Positions 43,009-52,475 of a stretch of DNA of 64,000 nucleotides are shown here, piece after piece (positions within the stretch are counted from its first letter, which is position 1; every line of letters begins with the position of its first letter). The translations under genes were made by a program, and so were the position numbers. The notes below the pieces were generated by a model. It did no database searches and was not told the origin of the DNA. It saw nothing but the letters and a program-made list of their open reading frames with translations. This DNA comes from Fusobacterium sp. JB019 (GTDB taxonomy: Bacteria > Fusobacteriota > Fusobacteriia > Fusobacteriales > Fusobacteriaceae). The DNA lies in NCBI GenBank assembly GCA_030673965.1, contig JAUTCN010000003.1:85659-149658 (forward strand). The letters run 5' to 3'.

Positions 43009-43700
43009 TGAATTTAACAATTTTAAACACACCTTTTTTTGGAATTATTATTACTATACTATCTTTTAATATAGCTCTTTATATTTTTAAAAAATCAAAA
43101 TTATCTATATTAAATCCTCTACTTATTGGAACTATAATAATTATGTTTGTGATTGAATATTTTAATATTCCTCTAGACTATTATAAAAAAGGAGGAGATA
43201 TGATGACATTTTTCTTAGCTCCTGCCACTATTGCATTAGCTCTACCTTTATATAGACAGTTAAATAAATTAAAAATACATTATATCCCTATATTAATCGG
43301 GGGAATAGTTGGTGCTTGTTCTGCTATATTATCAGTTATATTTATCGGAAAATTATTAGGACTTAATACTGTTATATTAAAATCCTTTATTCCAAAATCT
43401 ATCACTACACCTCTAGGTATAGAATTAAGTGAAGTTTTGGGAGGAATACCTGCTATTACTATTTTTGCTATTATAATTACTGGAATAACTGGAAATATTC
43501 TGGCTCCTAATATTTGTAAAATATTTAAAATTAAACATCCTATTGCTAAAGGACTTGGTATTGGAATATCTAGCCATGCTGTAGGAACTGCTAAAGCCAT
43601 TGAAATGGGAGAAGTTGAGGGAGGAATGAGTGCTCTTTCAATCGTAATTGCTGGAATTTTAACTTTTATTCTTGCTCCTCTATTGAGCTTTTTAATATAA
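43008..43700 (+). CDS. lrgB: LrgB/CidB family membrane protein
   Basis: A 230-residue LrgB-family membrane protein with about seven helices. FLAPATIALALPLYRQ, FIPKSITTPLGIELSE and GISSHAVGTAKAIEMGEVEG are the family signature and lie in the transport core. It works with LrgA in control of autolysis or export of small organic acids. Its ATG overlaps the TAA of lrgA by one base. A strong terminator follows. Confidence 0.93.
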   Translation: MNLTILNTPFFGIIITILSFNIALYIFKKSKLSILNPLLIGTIIIMFVIEYFNIPLDYYKKGGDMMTFFLAPATIALALPLYRQLNKLKIHYIPILIGGIVGACSAILSVIFIGKLLGLNTVILKSFIPKSITTPLGIELSEVLGGIPAITIFAIIITGITGNILAPNICKIFKIKHPIAKGLGIGISSHAVGTAKAIEMGEVEGGMSALSIVIAGILTFILAPLLSFLI

Positions 43701-43731
43701 AAAAGACGAGTTATAAACTCGTCTTTTTTAT
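43700..43731. terminator. Terminator after lrgB
   Basis: AAAAAGACGAGTT pairs with AACTCGTCTTTTT across ATA (43700-43728), with A and T runs on either side; it can also serve the converging minus-strand gene. Confidence 0.9.
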
Positions 43732-43757
43732 AATTAGCTTCCCTACTAATTATACTA

Positions 43758-44027
43758 TTACTTTGATTCAGATGTAAGTTTTCCTGTTTTTATCATAGTT
43801 AATACAAATTGATGTGCGTCCACTATTCCATTTGTATAAGAAAACTTTGTTTCCCCTTCATATAATCCATTCATAAGAACTTTTTGTTGTTCTTCTAAGT
43901 TAGTTTCTAAAGTTGGAACATCTATCTCTCCAGCTTTATACTCAGCTACCAAAGCATCATACATTTGGTCAAAAGTTTCTTGATAGATATCTGTTGTGAT
44001 ATCTATAAAATTGTTATCTGAATTCAT
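43758..44027 (-). CDS. Hypothetical small acidic protein
   Basis: An 89-residue cytoplasmic protein, acidic and mainly helical (DIYQETFDQMYDALVAEYKAGEID, PTLETNLEEQQKVLMNGLYEG, TNGIVDAHQFVLTMIKTGKLTSE). No signal peptide, membrane segment or known motif. AGGAGG precedes the ATG. It is the last gene of a run with a second unknown gene and sua5, separated by 47 bases from the former. I do not recognise it. Confidence 0.65.
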   Translation of the reverse strand: MNSDNNFIDITTDIYQETFDQMYDALVAEYKAGEIDVPTLETNLEEQQKVLMNGLYEGETKFSYTNGIVDAHQFVLTMIKTGKLTSESK

Positions 44028-44074
44028 TTTGCCTCCTAGTTATAAATCACATGTTTTATATAATAATTAATTTA

Positions 44075-44515
44075 TTATTTCATTTGTGCTAATAATGTTT
44101 TATACTGTGTTCTCATTATTTTTATTGATATTTTTTTATGAATTTCATACCATTTTAAACTTAATGCTGCCATTCCTCTTAATGAATCACTTAACATTCT
44201 CTTTAAAAAATCAAACTCTTCATAACTTACTTTTAATTCTTTTAAAGCTTTATTTTCACAAGATTTTTTAACATAATCTAAGAATGATAAAACTCCTTTC
44301 ATTTGCGCTGCATTTCCATAATTTTTTTCAAATTCTTTTTTTATTTCTATTATAAATCTTGATAAAAACTTTTTATGATTTTTTTCAAGTTTTATAACAT
44401 ATTTTCTTTTACCTTTTCCAATTTTTTGCATTAATCCCATCATTCCAATCATAGATGACATTTTATTCATCTCCATTGGATTAACTTTTTCTGGATTTAT
44501 TCTTTGACCTTTCAT
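44075..44515 (-). CDS. Hypothetical helical basic protein
   Basis: A 146-residue, strongly basic helical protein. The first 35 residues are Met-rich (NPMEMNKMSSMIGMMGLMQKIG), then amphipathic helices (FIIEIKKEFEKNYGNAAQMKGVLSFLDYVKK, LKELKVSYEEFDFLKRMLSDSLRG). No motif I know, no signal peptide. GGAGG precedes the ATG, 14 bases after sua5, so it is co-transcribed with that gene. Confidence 0.65.
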   Translation of the reverse strand: MKGQRINPEKVNPMEMNKMSSMIGMMGLMQKIGKGKRKYVIKLEKNHKKFLSRFIIEIKKEFEKNYGNAAQMKGVLSFLDYVKKSCENKALKELKVSYEEFDFLKRMLSDSLRGMAALSLKWYEIHKKISIKIMRTQYKTLLAQMK

Positions 44516-44529
44516 TAAAAACCTCCGCT

Positions 44530-45150
44530 CTATATTTTTCCTATTATCTTTTCTATATGTTCCTTTGAAATACTACCTTCTCTTAAAATTCTAATATTTT
44601 TATTGCTCATATCTATTATAGTTGAAGCTTCTCCTATTGGACTTTCCCCACCATCTATAATTATATCAACTCTTTCTTTAAATTTATCTGATAATTCCTC
44701 ATACGAACGAGGAGTAGGCTCTCCGGAAATATTTGCACTTGTAGTTGGAAGGATTCCACCAGCACTTTCAATAATTTTCAATGCTATCTCATGATTAGGC
44801 ATTCTAACTCCAACTGTCTCTCCATTTGAAATCATTATCCCTGGAACAACATCTTTTTTTCTTAAAATTATTGTTAGTCCTCCAGGCCAAAATTTTTCTA
44901 TTAATTTTAATACTTTTTCTTTGTTATAATCAATATAAGCTATTTCCTTTATTTTTTCTAAACTACTTACAAGAGCTATCAAAGGTGATGAAAAACTTCT
45001 AGTTTTAGCTCTATAAATATTCTTTATAGTTTCCTCGTTAGTTATAATTCCACCAACACCGTAAACTGTATCTGTTGGATAAATTATTATTTTTCCTTCT
45101 TTTAATTTTTTTCCTATTATTTCATAGTTTATATCTCTTGCTTTCATCAT
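44530..45150 (-). CDS. L-threonylcarbamoyladenylate synthase (Sua5/YwlC/TsaC)
   Basis: A 206-residue YrdC-domain enzyme. PTDTVYGVGG, YRAKTRSFSSPLIALV (Lys and Arg contacts and the SxPL turn), and PTTSANISGEPTPRSYEEL are the family motifs. It makes threonylcarbamoyl-AMP from threonine, bicarbonate and ATP, the first step of the t6A modification of ANN-decoding tRNAs. The frame reaches 45180, but GAGGTG precedes the ATG at 45150. It starts after the prs terminator and leads two unknown genes. Confidence 0.93.
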   Translation of the reverse strand: MMKARDINYEIIGKKLKEGKIIIYPTDTVYGVGGIITNEETIKNIYRAKTRSFSSPLIALVSSLEKIKEIAYIDYNKEKVLKLIEKFWPGGLTIILRKKDVVPGIMISNGETVGVRMPNHEIALKIIESAGGILPTTSANISGEPTPRSYEELSDKFKERVDIIIDGGESPIGEASTIIDMSNKNIRILREGSISKEHIEKIIGKI

Positions 45151-45202
45151 TTTACACCTCTTAAAAAACAAAGTCTTCAAAATATTTTATCATAAAAATT
45201 TT

Positions 45203-45231
45203 AAAAAAGCTAGTGATAACACTAGCTTTTT
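45203..45231 (-). terminator. Terminator after prs
   Basis: AAAAAGCTAGTG (45204-45215) pairs with CACTAGCTTTT (45220-45230) over a 4-base loop; T run on the minus strand. Confidence 0.9.
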
Positions 45232-45256
45232 CTGTATTCTAAGCTCTCTTTAATAC

Positions 45257-46228
45257 TTATTTTAAATTATCTATACTTTCAAATAATTCTGAAACTGACT
45301 GATGTGTTACTATTCTTCTTATTGCTTCTGCAAATAAATTATCTATAGATAAAACTTTTATTTTATCTATTTTCTTATCTTCTGAAAGTCTTATAGAATC
45401 TGTAACTATCACTTCGTCTACTGGACATTTTTCTAATCTCTCAACTGCTGGACCTGAAAGGATTGCATGACTACAACAAATATAAGCCTCTTTAGCTCCT
45501 CTTTTCATTATTGCCTCTACTCCATTTGTTATTGTTCCTGCTGTATCTATCATATCATCTATAAATATTGCTCTTTTACCTTCTACATCACCAATTAAAT
45601 TCATAACTTCTGATAAGTTTGGTTTTGGTCTTCTTTTATCAATTATTGCAATTTTACAATCTAACCATTCAGCTAATTTTCTAGCTCTTTTTACTCCACC
45701 AATATCAGGAGAAACTACTACAGTTTGATCCCCTCTAAATCCTTTGTTTATAAAGTATTTAGCTAATAAAGGTAATGCTTGTAAATGATCAACTGGAATA
45801 TCATAGAATCCTTGAATTTGATCTGCATGTAAATCCATAGTTACTACTCTATCTGCTCCTGCAGTAGTTAATAAGTTAGCAACTAATTTTGCTGTAATTG
45901 GTTCTCTAGGACTTGATTTTCTTTCTTGTCTTGCATAACCATAATAAGGCATTAAGATATTAATTGTTTTTGCTGATGCTCTTTTTAAAGCATCTATAAA
46001 AATTAATAATTCCATTAAATTTTCATTTACTGGTCCTGATGTTGGTTGAATAACAAATACGTCATTTCCTCTAACTGTTTCATCAACTCTTACATAAATT
46101 TCTCCATCTTTAAATCTAACAATCTCTGCCTTACCTAAATCCAAATCAAGTTTTTTTGCTATCTTACCAGCTAGCTCCAAATTTGATGTTCCTGAAAAAA
46201 TTTTAACTTCTTTCATGTCCATTTCCAT
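45257..46228 (-). CDS. prs: Ribose-phosphate pyrophosphokinase
   Basis: A 323-residue PRPP synthetase. [14 protein letters not shown] at the start, [15 protein letters not shown], the [15 protein letters not shown] flexible loop, [17 protein letters not shown] and the PRPP-binding [13 protein letters not shown] are all present. It makes PRPP from ribose-5-phosphate and ATP. Several ATG codons are in frame at the start (1, 3, 5); the nearest GGAGG lies in the last codons of glmU, 7 bases upstream, so glmU and prs form an operon, the usual pairing. Confidence 0.97.
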   Translation of the reverse strand: MEMDMKEVKIFSGTSNLELAGKIAKKLDLDLGKAEIVRFKDGEIYVRVDETVRGNDVFVIQPTSGPVNENLMELLIFIDALKRASAKTINILMPYYGYARQERKSSPREPITAKLVANLLTTAGADRVVTMDLHADQIQGFYDIPVDHLQALPLLAKYFINKGFRGDQTVVVSPDIGGVKRARKLAEWLDCKIAIIDKRRPKPNLSEVMNLIGDVEGKRAIFIDDMIDTAGTITNGVEAIMKRGAKEAYICCSHAILSGPAVERLEKCPVDEVIVTDSIRLSEDKKIDKIKVLSIDNLFAEAIRRIVTHQSVSELFESIDNLK

Positions 46229-46235
46229 AATTTTT

Positions 46236-47582
46236 TTATTTCCTCCATTTAAGTTTTGTTAACTGTTTCGTTCTTTCTACAGCAAGTGCATTAGCTGGCA
46301 CATCCTTTGTAATTACAGATCCAGCTCCTGTCAATGCTTTGTCTCCTATATTTAAAGGAGCTACTAACATTGAACTACTTCCTATAAATACTTCTTCTCC
46401 AATAATCGTATCAAATTTATTTACACCATCATAGTTACAAGTTATTGTTCCTGCTCCTATATTTGTATCTCTTCCTATTGTTGCATTTCCTAAATAAGTT
46501 AAATGCCCAGCTTTAACACCTGGTTCTAAAGTCGATTTTTTAACTTCAACAAAATTCCCTATATGAACTTTATTTTTCAAATGACTCTTAGGTCTTAAAT
46601 GAGCAAAAGGTCCCATTGTAACATTATCTTCAACTACTGATTCTTCAATTACTGATGATTCTATAACTATATTATTTCTAAGTTCACTATCAATTATTCT
46701 AGTATTTCCAATTATTTCACATTCTTCACCTATTTTGGTATTCCCTTGTAAAATAACTGTTGGATATAAAATTGTATCCTTTCCAACTTCAACTGTATCT
46801 TCAACATAAGTAGTTTCCGGATCAATAAAAATAACTCCTTTTTCCATTAACTCTTTATTTTTTCTTTCTCTTAAAACTTTAGAAGCTTTAGCTAATTCTA
46901 CTTTAGAATTTACTCCTAATATTTCTTCATTATCCTCTAATACAAAACTTGAAATTTTACTATTTTCAGATACTTGAATTTTAATAATATCTGTTAAATA
47001 ATATTCACCTTTTTCATTATCATTTGTAACTTTATCTAAAGCTTCAAATAATTTTTTTGCATTACAACAATAAACTCCAGCATTTACTTCTTTTATTGCT
47101 TTTATATCTTCAGTTGCTTCCTTTTCTTCTACTATGGCTGCTACAGCTTTTCCTTCTTTCACAATTCTTCCATAACCAAATGGATTTTCATAAATAGAAG
47201 TTAAAATAGTTGTTGTAGATTTTGTATTTTTATGATATTCATACATTTCTCTTAAAGTTTCATTTCTTAAAAGAGGAGTATCACCACATAAAATCATAAC
47301 ATCCCCGTCATAATCTTTAAGTAATTCTTTTGCTTGTAAAACAGCATGCCCTGTCCCTAACTGTTCATTTTGAGTTACATATTTTATTTCCCCTAACTCA
47401 TTTAATATTAACTCTTTTTTATGACCTAATATAAGTATATTCTCTTCTATATTTAGTTTGTTTAATTCATTTAATATCTTTTTTACCATTGGAATTCCAT
47501 TAACTTTATGGATTACTTTTGGTAAATCAGACTTCATTCTTGTTCCTTTTCCTGCTGCTAAAATTAATGATTTAAGTTCCAT
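46236..47582 (-). CDS. glmU: Bifunctional UDP-N-acetylglucosamine pyrophosphorylase/glucosamine-1-phosphate acetyltransferase
   Basis: A 448-residue two-domain enzyme. The uridyltransferase domain starts [24 protein letters not shown], with [10 protein letters not shown] and EVNAGVYC behind it; the C-terminal left-handed beta helix carries [27 protein letters not shown] and the end [20 protein letters not shown]. Makes UDP-GlcNAc for peptidoglycan and LPS. AAGGAG precedes the ATG, behind a strong promoter; prs follows after 7 bases. Confidence 0.97.
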   Translation of the reverse strand: MELKSLILAAGKGTRMKSDLPKVIHKVNGIPMVKKILNELNKLNIEENILILGHKKELILNELGEIKYVTQNEQLGTGHAVLQAKELLKDYDGDVMILCGDTPLLRNETLREMYEYHKNTKSTTTILTSIYENPFGYGRIVKEGKAVAAIVEEKEATEDIKAIKEVNAGVYCCNAKKLFEALDKVTNDNEKGEYYLTDIIKIQVSENSKISSFVLEDNEEILGVNSKVELAKASKVLRERKNKELMEKGVIFIDPETTYVEDTVEVGKDTILYPTVILQGNTKIGEECEIIGNTRIIDSELRNNIVIESSVIEESVVEDNVTMGPFAHLRPKSHLKNKVHIGNFVEVKKSTLEPGVKAGHLTYLGNATIGRDTNIGAGTITCNYDGVNKFDTIIGEEVFIGSSSMLVAPLNIGDKALTGAGSVITKDVPANALAVERTKQLTKLKWRK

Positions 47583-47615
47583 TTTACATCTCCTTAAATT
47601 TAAATCTGACTATTC

Positions 47616-47644
47616 ATTATATCACAAGTAATAGCTATTTTCAA
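47616..47644 (-). promoter_or_regulatory. Promoter of glmU-prs
   Basis: TTGAAA (47644-47639), 17-bp spacer ending in an extended GTGA, and perfect TATAAT (47621-47616) on the minus strand. Confidence 0.85.
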
Positions 47645-47667
47645 TATAATGACTCCTATGTAAATCT

Positions 47668-48144
47668 TTATCCATTTAATTTATTATAAGCTTCATTAAC
47701 CTCTTTAAATTTTTCTTCATGATAATCTTTAACTTCTTGTGTTTCATTTGAAAATTTATCTGGATGATGCATCTTTGCTTTATCTCTGAAAGCTTTTTTT
47801 ATTTCTTCTTTACTAGCTCCTGATTGTAACCCTAAAACCGAATAATATTTTGATTTATCCTCAAAGGGATTCCCTCCAAAAGTATTTCTTGATCTTGAAT
47901 GATTTTCATTGTTAGAGTAATATCCATTTTGACCAGTATAATTTTTAAAAAAATCCTCAAAGTCTTGTTGATTTCCTGTTCTATAATAATATGTTCTTGT
48001 TCCTCTAGGTCTATTCCTATTCTTAATAAGATTGTATATTATTATGATTAAAATAATTGGGAAAAATTTTATAATTATAAAACCAAACATCATAAATAAA
48101 GACATCCCAACAAATAAAACCATTAATAAAATAATTAATTCCAT
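47668..48144 (-). CDS. Membrane-anchored J-domain protein
   Basis: A 158-residue protein with two close hydrophobic segments at the N-terminus ([21 protein letters not shown] and the following [14 protein letters not shown]), a short Tyr/Asn/Arg-rich linker, and a C-terminal J domain ([32 protein letters not shown]) with the HPD triad. It should recruit DnaK to the inner membrane; no zinc-finger or substrate-binding domain follows. The frame opens 18 bases earlier but AAGGAG precedes the ATG at 48144. Confidence 0.85.
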   Translation of the reverse strand: MELIILLMVLFVGMSLFMMFGFIIIKFFPIILIIIIYNLIKNRNRPRGTRTYYYRTGNQQDFEDFFKNYTGQNGYYSNNENHSRSRNTFGGNPFEDKSKYYSVLGLQSGASKEEIKKAFRDKAKMHHPDKFSNETQEVKDYHEEKFKEVNEAYNKLNG

Positions 48145-48198
48145 TTTTTCTCCTTTTTTCACTATATAAACTATTTTATTCTTTTTATAAAAATAAAA

Positions 48199-48224
48199 TA
48201 GAAGAAAGAACTCTCTTTCTTCTA
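48199..48224 (-). terminator. Terminator after the TPR gene
   Basis: TAGAAGAAAGA (48199-48209) pairs with TCTTTCTTCTA (48214-48224) over a 4-base loop, with a T-rich tail on the minus strand. Confidence 0.85.
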
Positions 48225-48259
48225 TACATTTTAAAATAATTTTCTAGAAATTACAATAT

Positions 48260-48814
48260 TTATTTAATTTTTTGTTTCAAAAGAATTATTTTATCTAAAA
48301 TATCTCTATCCCTAGGATCTATTCCATAAGCTGCTCTGTATTCTCTTAAAGCCTTCTTCTCTCTTCCCATTTCTTCATATTTTTTTGCAAATTCAAGATG
48401 AAGACTATATATATCAATATCTGAAAAAATAGCTAAATCATAATGTTTAGTAGCCTCTACAATGTTTCCTATTCTAGAATAAGCATTTCCTAAAAGAAAA
48501 TGTACAAAGGGAGCATTTTTTATTTTAGAAATAGCTTTTAAAAAATATTTTATTGCTTCTTCTAATTCATCTAATTCATAATATAAAAATCCTAAAAAAG
48601 CAAAATTATCTCCATTGTCCTTTTCTAACTTCACTAATTTTTCATATATATTTATAGATCCTCTATAATTTTTTCTATAATATGTTAAAGCTGCTAACTC
48701 TCTTAATTTATTTATATCTTCTGGTTCACCTAATAATGCCAGCCTAATATTTTCTTCTTTCTCTATAATATTTTCTGTATTATTATACTTCTTAAAAATT
48801 TCTGTCTTAAGCAT
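48260..48814 (-). CDS. TPR-repeat protein
   Basis: A 184-residue cytoplasmic protein made of tetratricopeptide repeats: AALTYYRKNYRGSINIYEKLVKLE, NFAFLGFLYYELDELEEAIKYFLKAI, FVHFLLGNAYSRIGNIVEATKHYDLAI and LEFAKKYEEMGREKKALREYRAAYGID. It is likely a scaffold, with no signal peptide or enzyme domain. The frame opens 15 bases earlier, but GAGAGGTG precedes the ATG at 48814. It lies downstream of the hypothetical gene at 48866-49558. Confidence 0.85.
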   Translation of the reverse strand: MLKTEIFKKYNNTENIIEKEENIRLALLGEPEDINKLRELAALTYYRKNYRGSINIYEKLVKLEKDNGDNFAFLGFLYYELDELEEAIKYFLKAISKIKNAPFVHFLLGNAYSRIGNIVEATKHYDLAIFSDIDIYSLHLEFAKKYEEMGREKKALREYRAAYGIDPRDRDILDKIILLKQKIK

Positions 48815-48865
48815 TATGTCACCTCTCAATATTGAAAATCAAAACTAAGTATATTTTGCAATTAA

Positions 48866-49558
48866 TTATTTATCTTTTTTTTCATTTTTTTTAGGTTCTT
48901 CTTCATTATTTTTAGGAACTGGGTTTCCAAACATCCATTCTAAATGTCTTCTTAAACCTAATAAATCAATCTCTTTTCCATCTACAACTATTTTATTTTC
49001 CTCAGGAATAGCTACATAACCTTCTGCTAAAGGAATATTTTTATCTAAACTATGTTGTACTTTTATTGTATGATCTAACCCGAAAGGTTGAAATTCTGTT
49101 TTAACTACTTTTATTAAATCATCACTCTCTAGAATTTTTTTCACTTGATCTGGAGTAATTTCTCTTTGAGGTGGATAATCTGCTACAAATAAAGTATGTT
49201 CAGATATAAATTTAACTTTATCTTCTCCTAATTTTTCAAATAATTCTATTGTATATCTTCCTCTTTTAGGAATAATAAACTTATCTAAATCAAATATCTT
49301 TTTCCCTACACCAAAAGGATCTATCATAGGTCTAAATTCACCTTTAGTTATTAAATCATCATCTACACCATTTATTCTTATTTCAAATAAAGTTGGTTTT
49401 AATATTTCTTCGATAGTTAATATTATCGACATATGATCCATAGGTACAGGAAATATAGGCTGAATCATATTATCAAAACTTCCCAATATATCAACTGCTC
49501 CACCTAATTGTTTATTCATCTGTGCTCTGTGTGCAACTACTATACTTTTTACTTTCAT
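48866..49558 (-). CDS. Hypothetical protein, DUF6941-like (tentative)
   Basis: A 230-residue protein. KVKSIVVAHRAQMNKQLGGAVDILGSFDNMIQPIFPVPMDHMSIILTIEE, then strand-rich ligand-like segments (LFEIRINGVDDDLI, GRYTIELFEKLGEDKV) resemble the DUF6941 layout of an eight-strand fold, but I am not sure. A charged Lys/Glu tail ends it. No signal or membrane segment. AGGAG precedes the ATG. Next in the same direction is the TPR gene. Confidence 0.55.
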   Translation of the reverse strand: MKVKSIVVAHRAQMNKQLGGAVDILGSFDNMIQPIFPVPMDHMSIILTIEEILKPTLFEIRINGVDDDLITKGEFRPMIDPFGVGKKIFDLDKFIIPKRGRYTIELFEKLGEDKVKFISEHTLFVADYPPQREITPDQVKKILESDDLIKVVKTEFQPFGLDHTIKVQHSLDKNIPLAEGYVAIPEENKIVVDGKEIDLLGLRRHLEWMFGNPVPKNNEEEPKKNEKKDK

Positions 49559-49647
49559 AATCTTCTCCTATTCTATAAACTAAATTTATTTTTATTCTCT
49601 TTATGATATATTAACATAATTTTAACAAAATTTAAACATTCTATTTC

Positions 49648-50535
49648 TTATTTGTTTCTATTGGCTATATATTCAGCAAGTTTTAGTAAATTTTTTCCTT
49701 CTTTTTCATCAAAATTATCTAAAATTTTAGACTTTGCTTTTGTTACAATTTCCAATAATAATCTTTTACTCTCTTCCAAACCTATTAATGAAGGATATGT
49801 TGATTTTTGTAGTTCAGTATCACTTCCTATAGGTTTTCCTAAATCTTCAAAAGTTCCTTCTATATCTAAAATATCATCCTTTATTTGAAAAGCTAATCCT
49901 AATAAATCTGCATATTCTTCTAACTCTTTTTTTAATTTATCTGAAGCATCTCCTATTATACATCCTATTTCTATAGGCAATTTTAATAATTTCCCTGTTT
50001 TATTTTCATGAATATATTTCAAAGTGTCTATATTGATTTTTTTTCCTTCGCTTTTTATATCTATCATTTGTCCACCAATCATTCCATTTATTCCGGAATA
50101 ACTAGAAACTTTTCCAATTATTTCAACTATTTTATCTGAAGATATTAAACCTTTATTTTTTTCAGATAAAATATTAAAAGCATGGGTCAATAATGCATCC
50201 CCTATCAATATCCCTTCTGCTTCTCCAAATTTTTTATGAGTTGTTAAAACTCCTCTCCTGTAATCATCGTTATCTAAAGCAGGTAAATCATCATGAACCA
50301 AAGAATAAGAATGAATCATTTCTATTGCCACTGCACATGGCATTCCCAATTCTTTATTTTTATTTAAAATATCTAAAATCATAAATAATAAAATAGGTCT
50401 TATCCTTTTTCCACCATTTAAAATAGAATATTTCATTCCTTCTGATATTTCATTAGGATATGTCAACTCAGATAAATATTTTTCTATATTTAGTTCCACC
50501 AATGCTTTATTTTCATTTAAATAAGATTTTAGCAT
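49648..50535 (-). CDS. ispA: Polyprenyl (farnesyl/geranyl-geranyl type) diphosphate synthase
   Basis: A 295-residue trans-isoprenyl diphosphate synthase. GGKRIRPILLF, the first Asp-rich motif DDLPALDNDDYRRG with the insertion of the bacterial FPP type, GQMIDIKSEGK, and the second motif QIKDDILDIEG are present. It makes C15 (or C20) diphosphate for quinones, undecaprenyl carrier and tRNA modification; chain length cannot be told with certainty. The ATG is 4 bases after xseB, the usual partner. Confidence 0.93.
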   Translation of the reverse strand: MLKSYLNENKALVELNIEKYLSELTYPNEISEGMKYSILNGGKRIRPILLFMILDILNKNKELGMPCAVAIEMIHSYSLVHDDLPALDNDDYRRGVLTTHKKFGEAEGILIGDALLTHAFNILSEKNKGLISSDKIVEIIGKVSSYSGINGMIGGQMIDIKSEGKKINIDTLKYIHENKTGKLLKLPIEIGCIIGDASDKLKKELEEYADLLGLAFQIKDDILDIEGTFEDLGKPIGSDTELQKSTYPSLIGLEESKRLLLEIVTKAKSKILDNFDEKEGKNLLKLAEYIANRNK

Positions 50536-50539
50536 TTTA

Positions 50540-50758
50540 TTACTCTTCCTCCTCTAAAATAATTTCTCCATTAACTTCTCTAATTTTTAATATTTTTCCT
50601 TCTGCTTTATTCAACATATCGGAAGATTTTTTTATAAGCTTCATAGTTTTTTCGTATTCTTTTATAGAATCTTCCAAAGTTAATTCTCCTGATTCTAATT
50701 TTTTTATCATTAAATCAATCTCTTTTAAATTTTCTTCAAAACTATTTCCTCTTGCCAA
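50540..50758 (-). CDS. xseB: Exodeoxyribonuclease VII small subunit
   Basis: A 72-residue helical protein: SFEENLKEIDLMIKKLESGELTLEDSIKEYEKTMKLIKKS matches XseB across its length. It forms exonuclease VII with XseA, which is not in this window. GGGAGG precedes the ATG. It is the first gene of the xseB-ispA pair and starts after the rsmD terminator. Confidence 0.92.
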   Translation of the reverse strand: MARGNSFEENLKEIDLMIKKLESGELTLEDSIKEYEKTMKLIKKSSDMLNKAEGKILKIREVNGEIILEEEE

Positions 50759-50821
50759 TTTATACCTCCCTATTTATATTCTCAATAATATTTTAACAAA
50801 TATTATTAATTACTTCAAACA

Positions 50822-50850
50822 AAAACTCCTATGCATATGCATAGGAGTTC
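50822..50850 (-). terminator. Terminator after rsmD
   Basis: The palindrome 50825-50848 (ACTCCTATGCAT and its complement) is followed on the minus strand by a run of Ts. Confidence 0.88.
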
Positions 50851-50852
50851 CT

Positions 50853-51404
50853 TTATTCCTTCACAAAAAAAGATATTGCCTTTTTTCCATAAAGTCTTCT
50901 ATCTCTGAATTTAAATCCTTCTATATCTTCAATTAAATCCTCAAACATATGATGCTCACAAATTATTAAACCACCATCTGCTAAAATATCTGCTTTTCTA
51001 ATTTCTTTCATTACATTTCTACATAATTCTTCTTTGTATGGAGGATCCATAAATATAATGTCAAACTTCTCATTTTTCTTTCCTAAAATTTTAACTGCTC
51101 TTAAAACATCATTCTTATAGGCCCTACATCTATTTTCAAAACCTAAATTATTTATATTTTCTATTATTATTTTTAATGCTTCAGGATCTTTCTCTATCAT
51201 TATTGCTCTTTTAGCTCCTCTACTTAAAGCCTCTAAAGCTATATTTCCAGTTCCACTAAATAAATCTAAAAAACAACAATTATTTATATATGGAAGTATC
51301 ATTGAAAACAGAGATTCCTTTACATTAGCAAGAGTTGGTCTAGTTTCCATTCCTTTTCTACTTTTTATAACTCTTCCTTTTGCTTCTCCAGCTATTATTT
51401 TCAT
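50853..51404 (-). CDS. rsmD: 16S rRNA (guanine(966)-N(2))-methyltransferase RsmD
   Basis: A 183-residue N6/N2-type methyltransferase. MKIIAGEAKGRVI and the typical RPTLANVKESLFSML, SAM motif FLDLFSGTGNIALEALSRGA and catalytic FMDPPYKEEL are diagnostic. It methylates G966 of 16S rRNA. AAGGAG precedes the ATG, 24 bases after queA, so these belong to one minus-strand message with prfA-prmC-queA. Confidence 0.95.
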   Translation of the reverse strand: MKIIAGEAKGRVIKSRKGMETRPTLANVKESLFSMILPYINNCCFLDLFSGTGNIALEALSRGAKRAIMIEKDPEALKIIIENINNLGFENRCRAYKNDVLRAVKILGKKNEKFDIIFMDPPYKEELCRNVMKEIRKADILADGGLIICEHHMFEDLIEDIEGFKFRDRRLYGKKAISFFVKE

Positions 51405-51428
51405 AATTTCTCCTTTCCTAAATATTTT

Positions 51429-52460
51429 CTAATAAATAAACATAGAATCACCAAAACTAAAGAAGTGATATTCTTTTAAAACTGCTTCTTTATATACATC
51501 TAACATAAATTCTCTACTAGAAAATGCAGATACTAACATTAGTAAAGTAGATTTTGGTAAATGAAAATTCGTAATTAATGCATCTATTATTTTAAATTTA
51601 TATCCAGGATATATAAATATATCTGTATCATCTATTTCAGAAATTAATTTTCCTTTTTCTATAGCTGCTGATTCTAAAGCTCTAACAGTTGTAGTTCCTA
51701 CAGCCACTATTCTTCTTCCCTCTGCTTTAGCTTTATTAATTATTTCACAAGCTTCCTTAGGAATTTCAAATTTTTCAGTATGCATTTTATGATTTAAAAC
51801 ATTCTCCTCTTGAACAGGTCTAAAAGTTCCTAAACCAACTTCTAAATATACATCTACAATTGTAATTCCTTTTTCTTTTATCTTTTCCAAAAGTTCTGGA
51901 GTAAAATGTAATCCTGCTGTTGGAGCTGCAACTGATTCTCCTCTTTTTGCATAAACAGTTTGATATCTAGATTGATCTTCTAATTTTTCTACAATATAAG
52001 GAGGTAGTGGCATTTTTCCTAATTTATCTAAAACTTCTTCAAAAATACCTTCATAATAGAATTTCATAATTCTATTTCCATCTTCCTTTATCTCTAAAAG
52101 TTCTCCAATCAACTCTTTATTATCTCCAATATATATTTTTTGTCCTAATTTTAACTTCTTAGCATGCCCTAATAAACATTCCCAAGTATCTAAACTTTTT
52201 CTTTTTAATAATAATACTTCTAAAACCGCTCCTGTTTCTTTTCTTCCAAACATTCTAGCGGGAATAACTTTAGTTGAATTTCTAACTAAAACATCTCCCT
52301 GTTTTAGATAATCTATTATATTATAAAAATGCTTATCTTCTGTTTTTTTATTTTTTTTATCTACCACCAAAAGCCTAGCATGATCCCTAGGTTCTCTAGG
52401 ATGTTGCCCTATCAATTCTTCTGGAAGATTGTAATCATAATCCTTTAACAATGTAGACAT
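51429..52460 (-). CDS. queA: tRNA preQ1(34) S-adenosylmethionine ribosyltransferase-isomerase
   Basis: A 343-residue QueA. DYNLPEELIGQHPREPRDHARLL at the start, VRNSTKVIPARMFGRKETG, VAAPTAGLHFTPELLEKI and FIYPGYKFKIIDALITNFHLPKSTLLMLV are unmistakable. It turns preQ1 in tRNA into epoxyqueuosine. AAGGAG precedes the ATG. Between prmC and rsmD on one message. Confidence 0.97.
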   Translation of the reverse strand: MSTLLKDYDYNLPEELIGQHPREPRDHARLLVVDKKNKKTEDKHFYNIIDYLKQGDVLVRNSTKVIPARMFGRKETGAVLEVLLLKRKSLDTWECLLGHAKKLKLGQKIYIGDNKELIGELLEIKEDGNRIMKFYYEGIFEEVLDKLGKMPLPPYIVEKLEDQSRYQTVYAKRGESVAAPTAGLHFTPELLEKIKEKGITIVDVYLEVGLGTFRPVQEENVLNHKMHTEKFEIPKEACEIINKAKAEGRRIVAVGTTTVRALESAAIEKGKLISEIDDTDIFIYPGYKFKIIDALITNFHLPKSTLLMLVSAFSSREFMLDVYKEAVLKEYHFFSFGDSMFIY

Positions 52461-52475
52461 TTTCTCTCCTTATTT

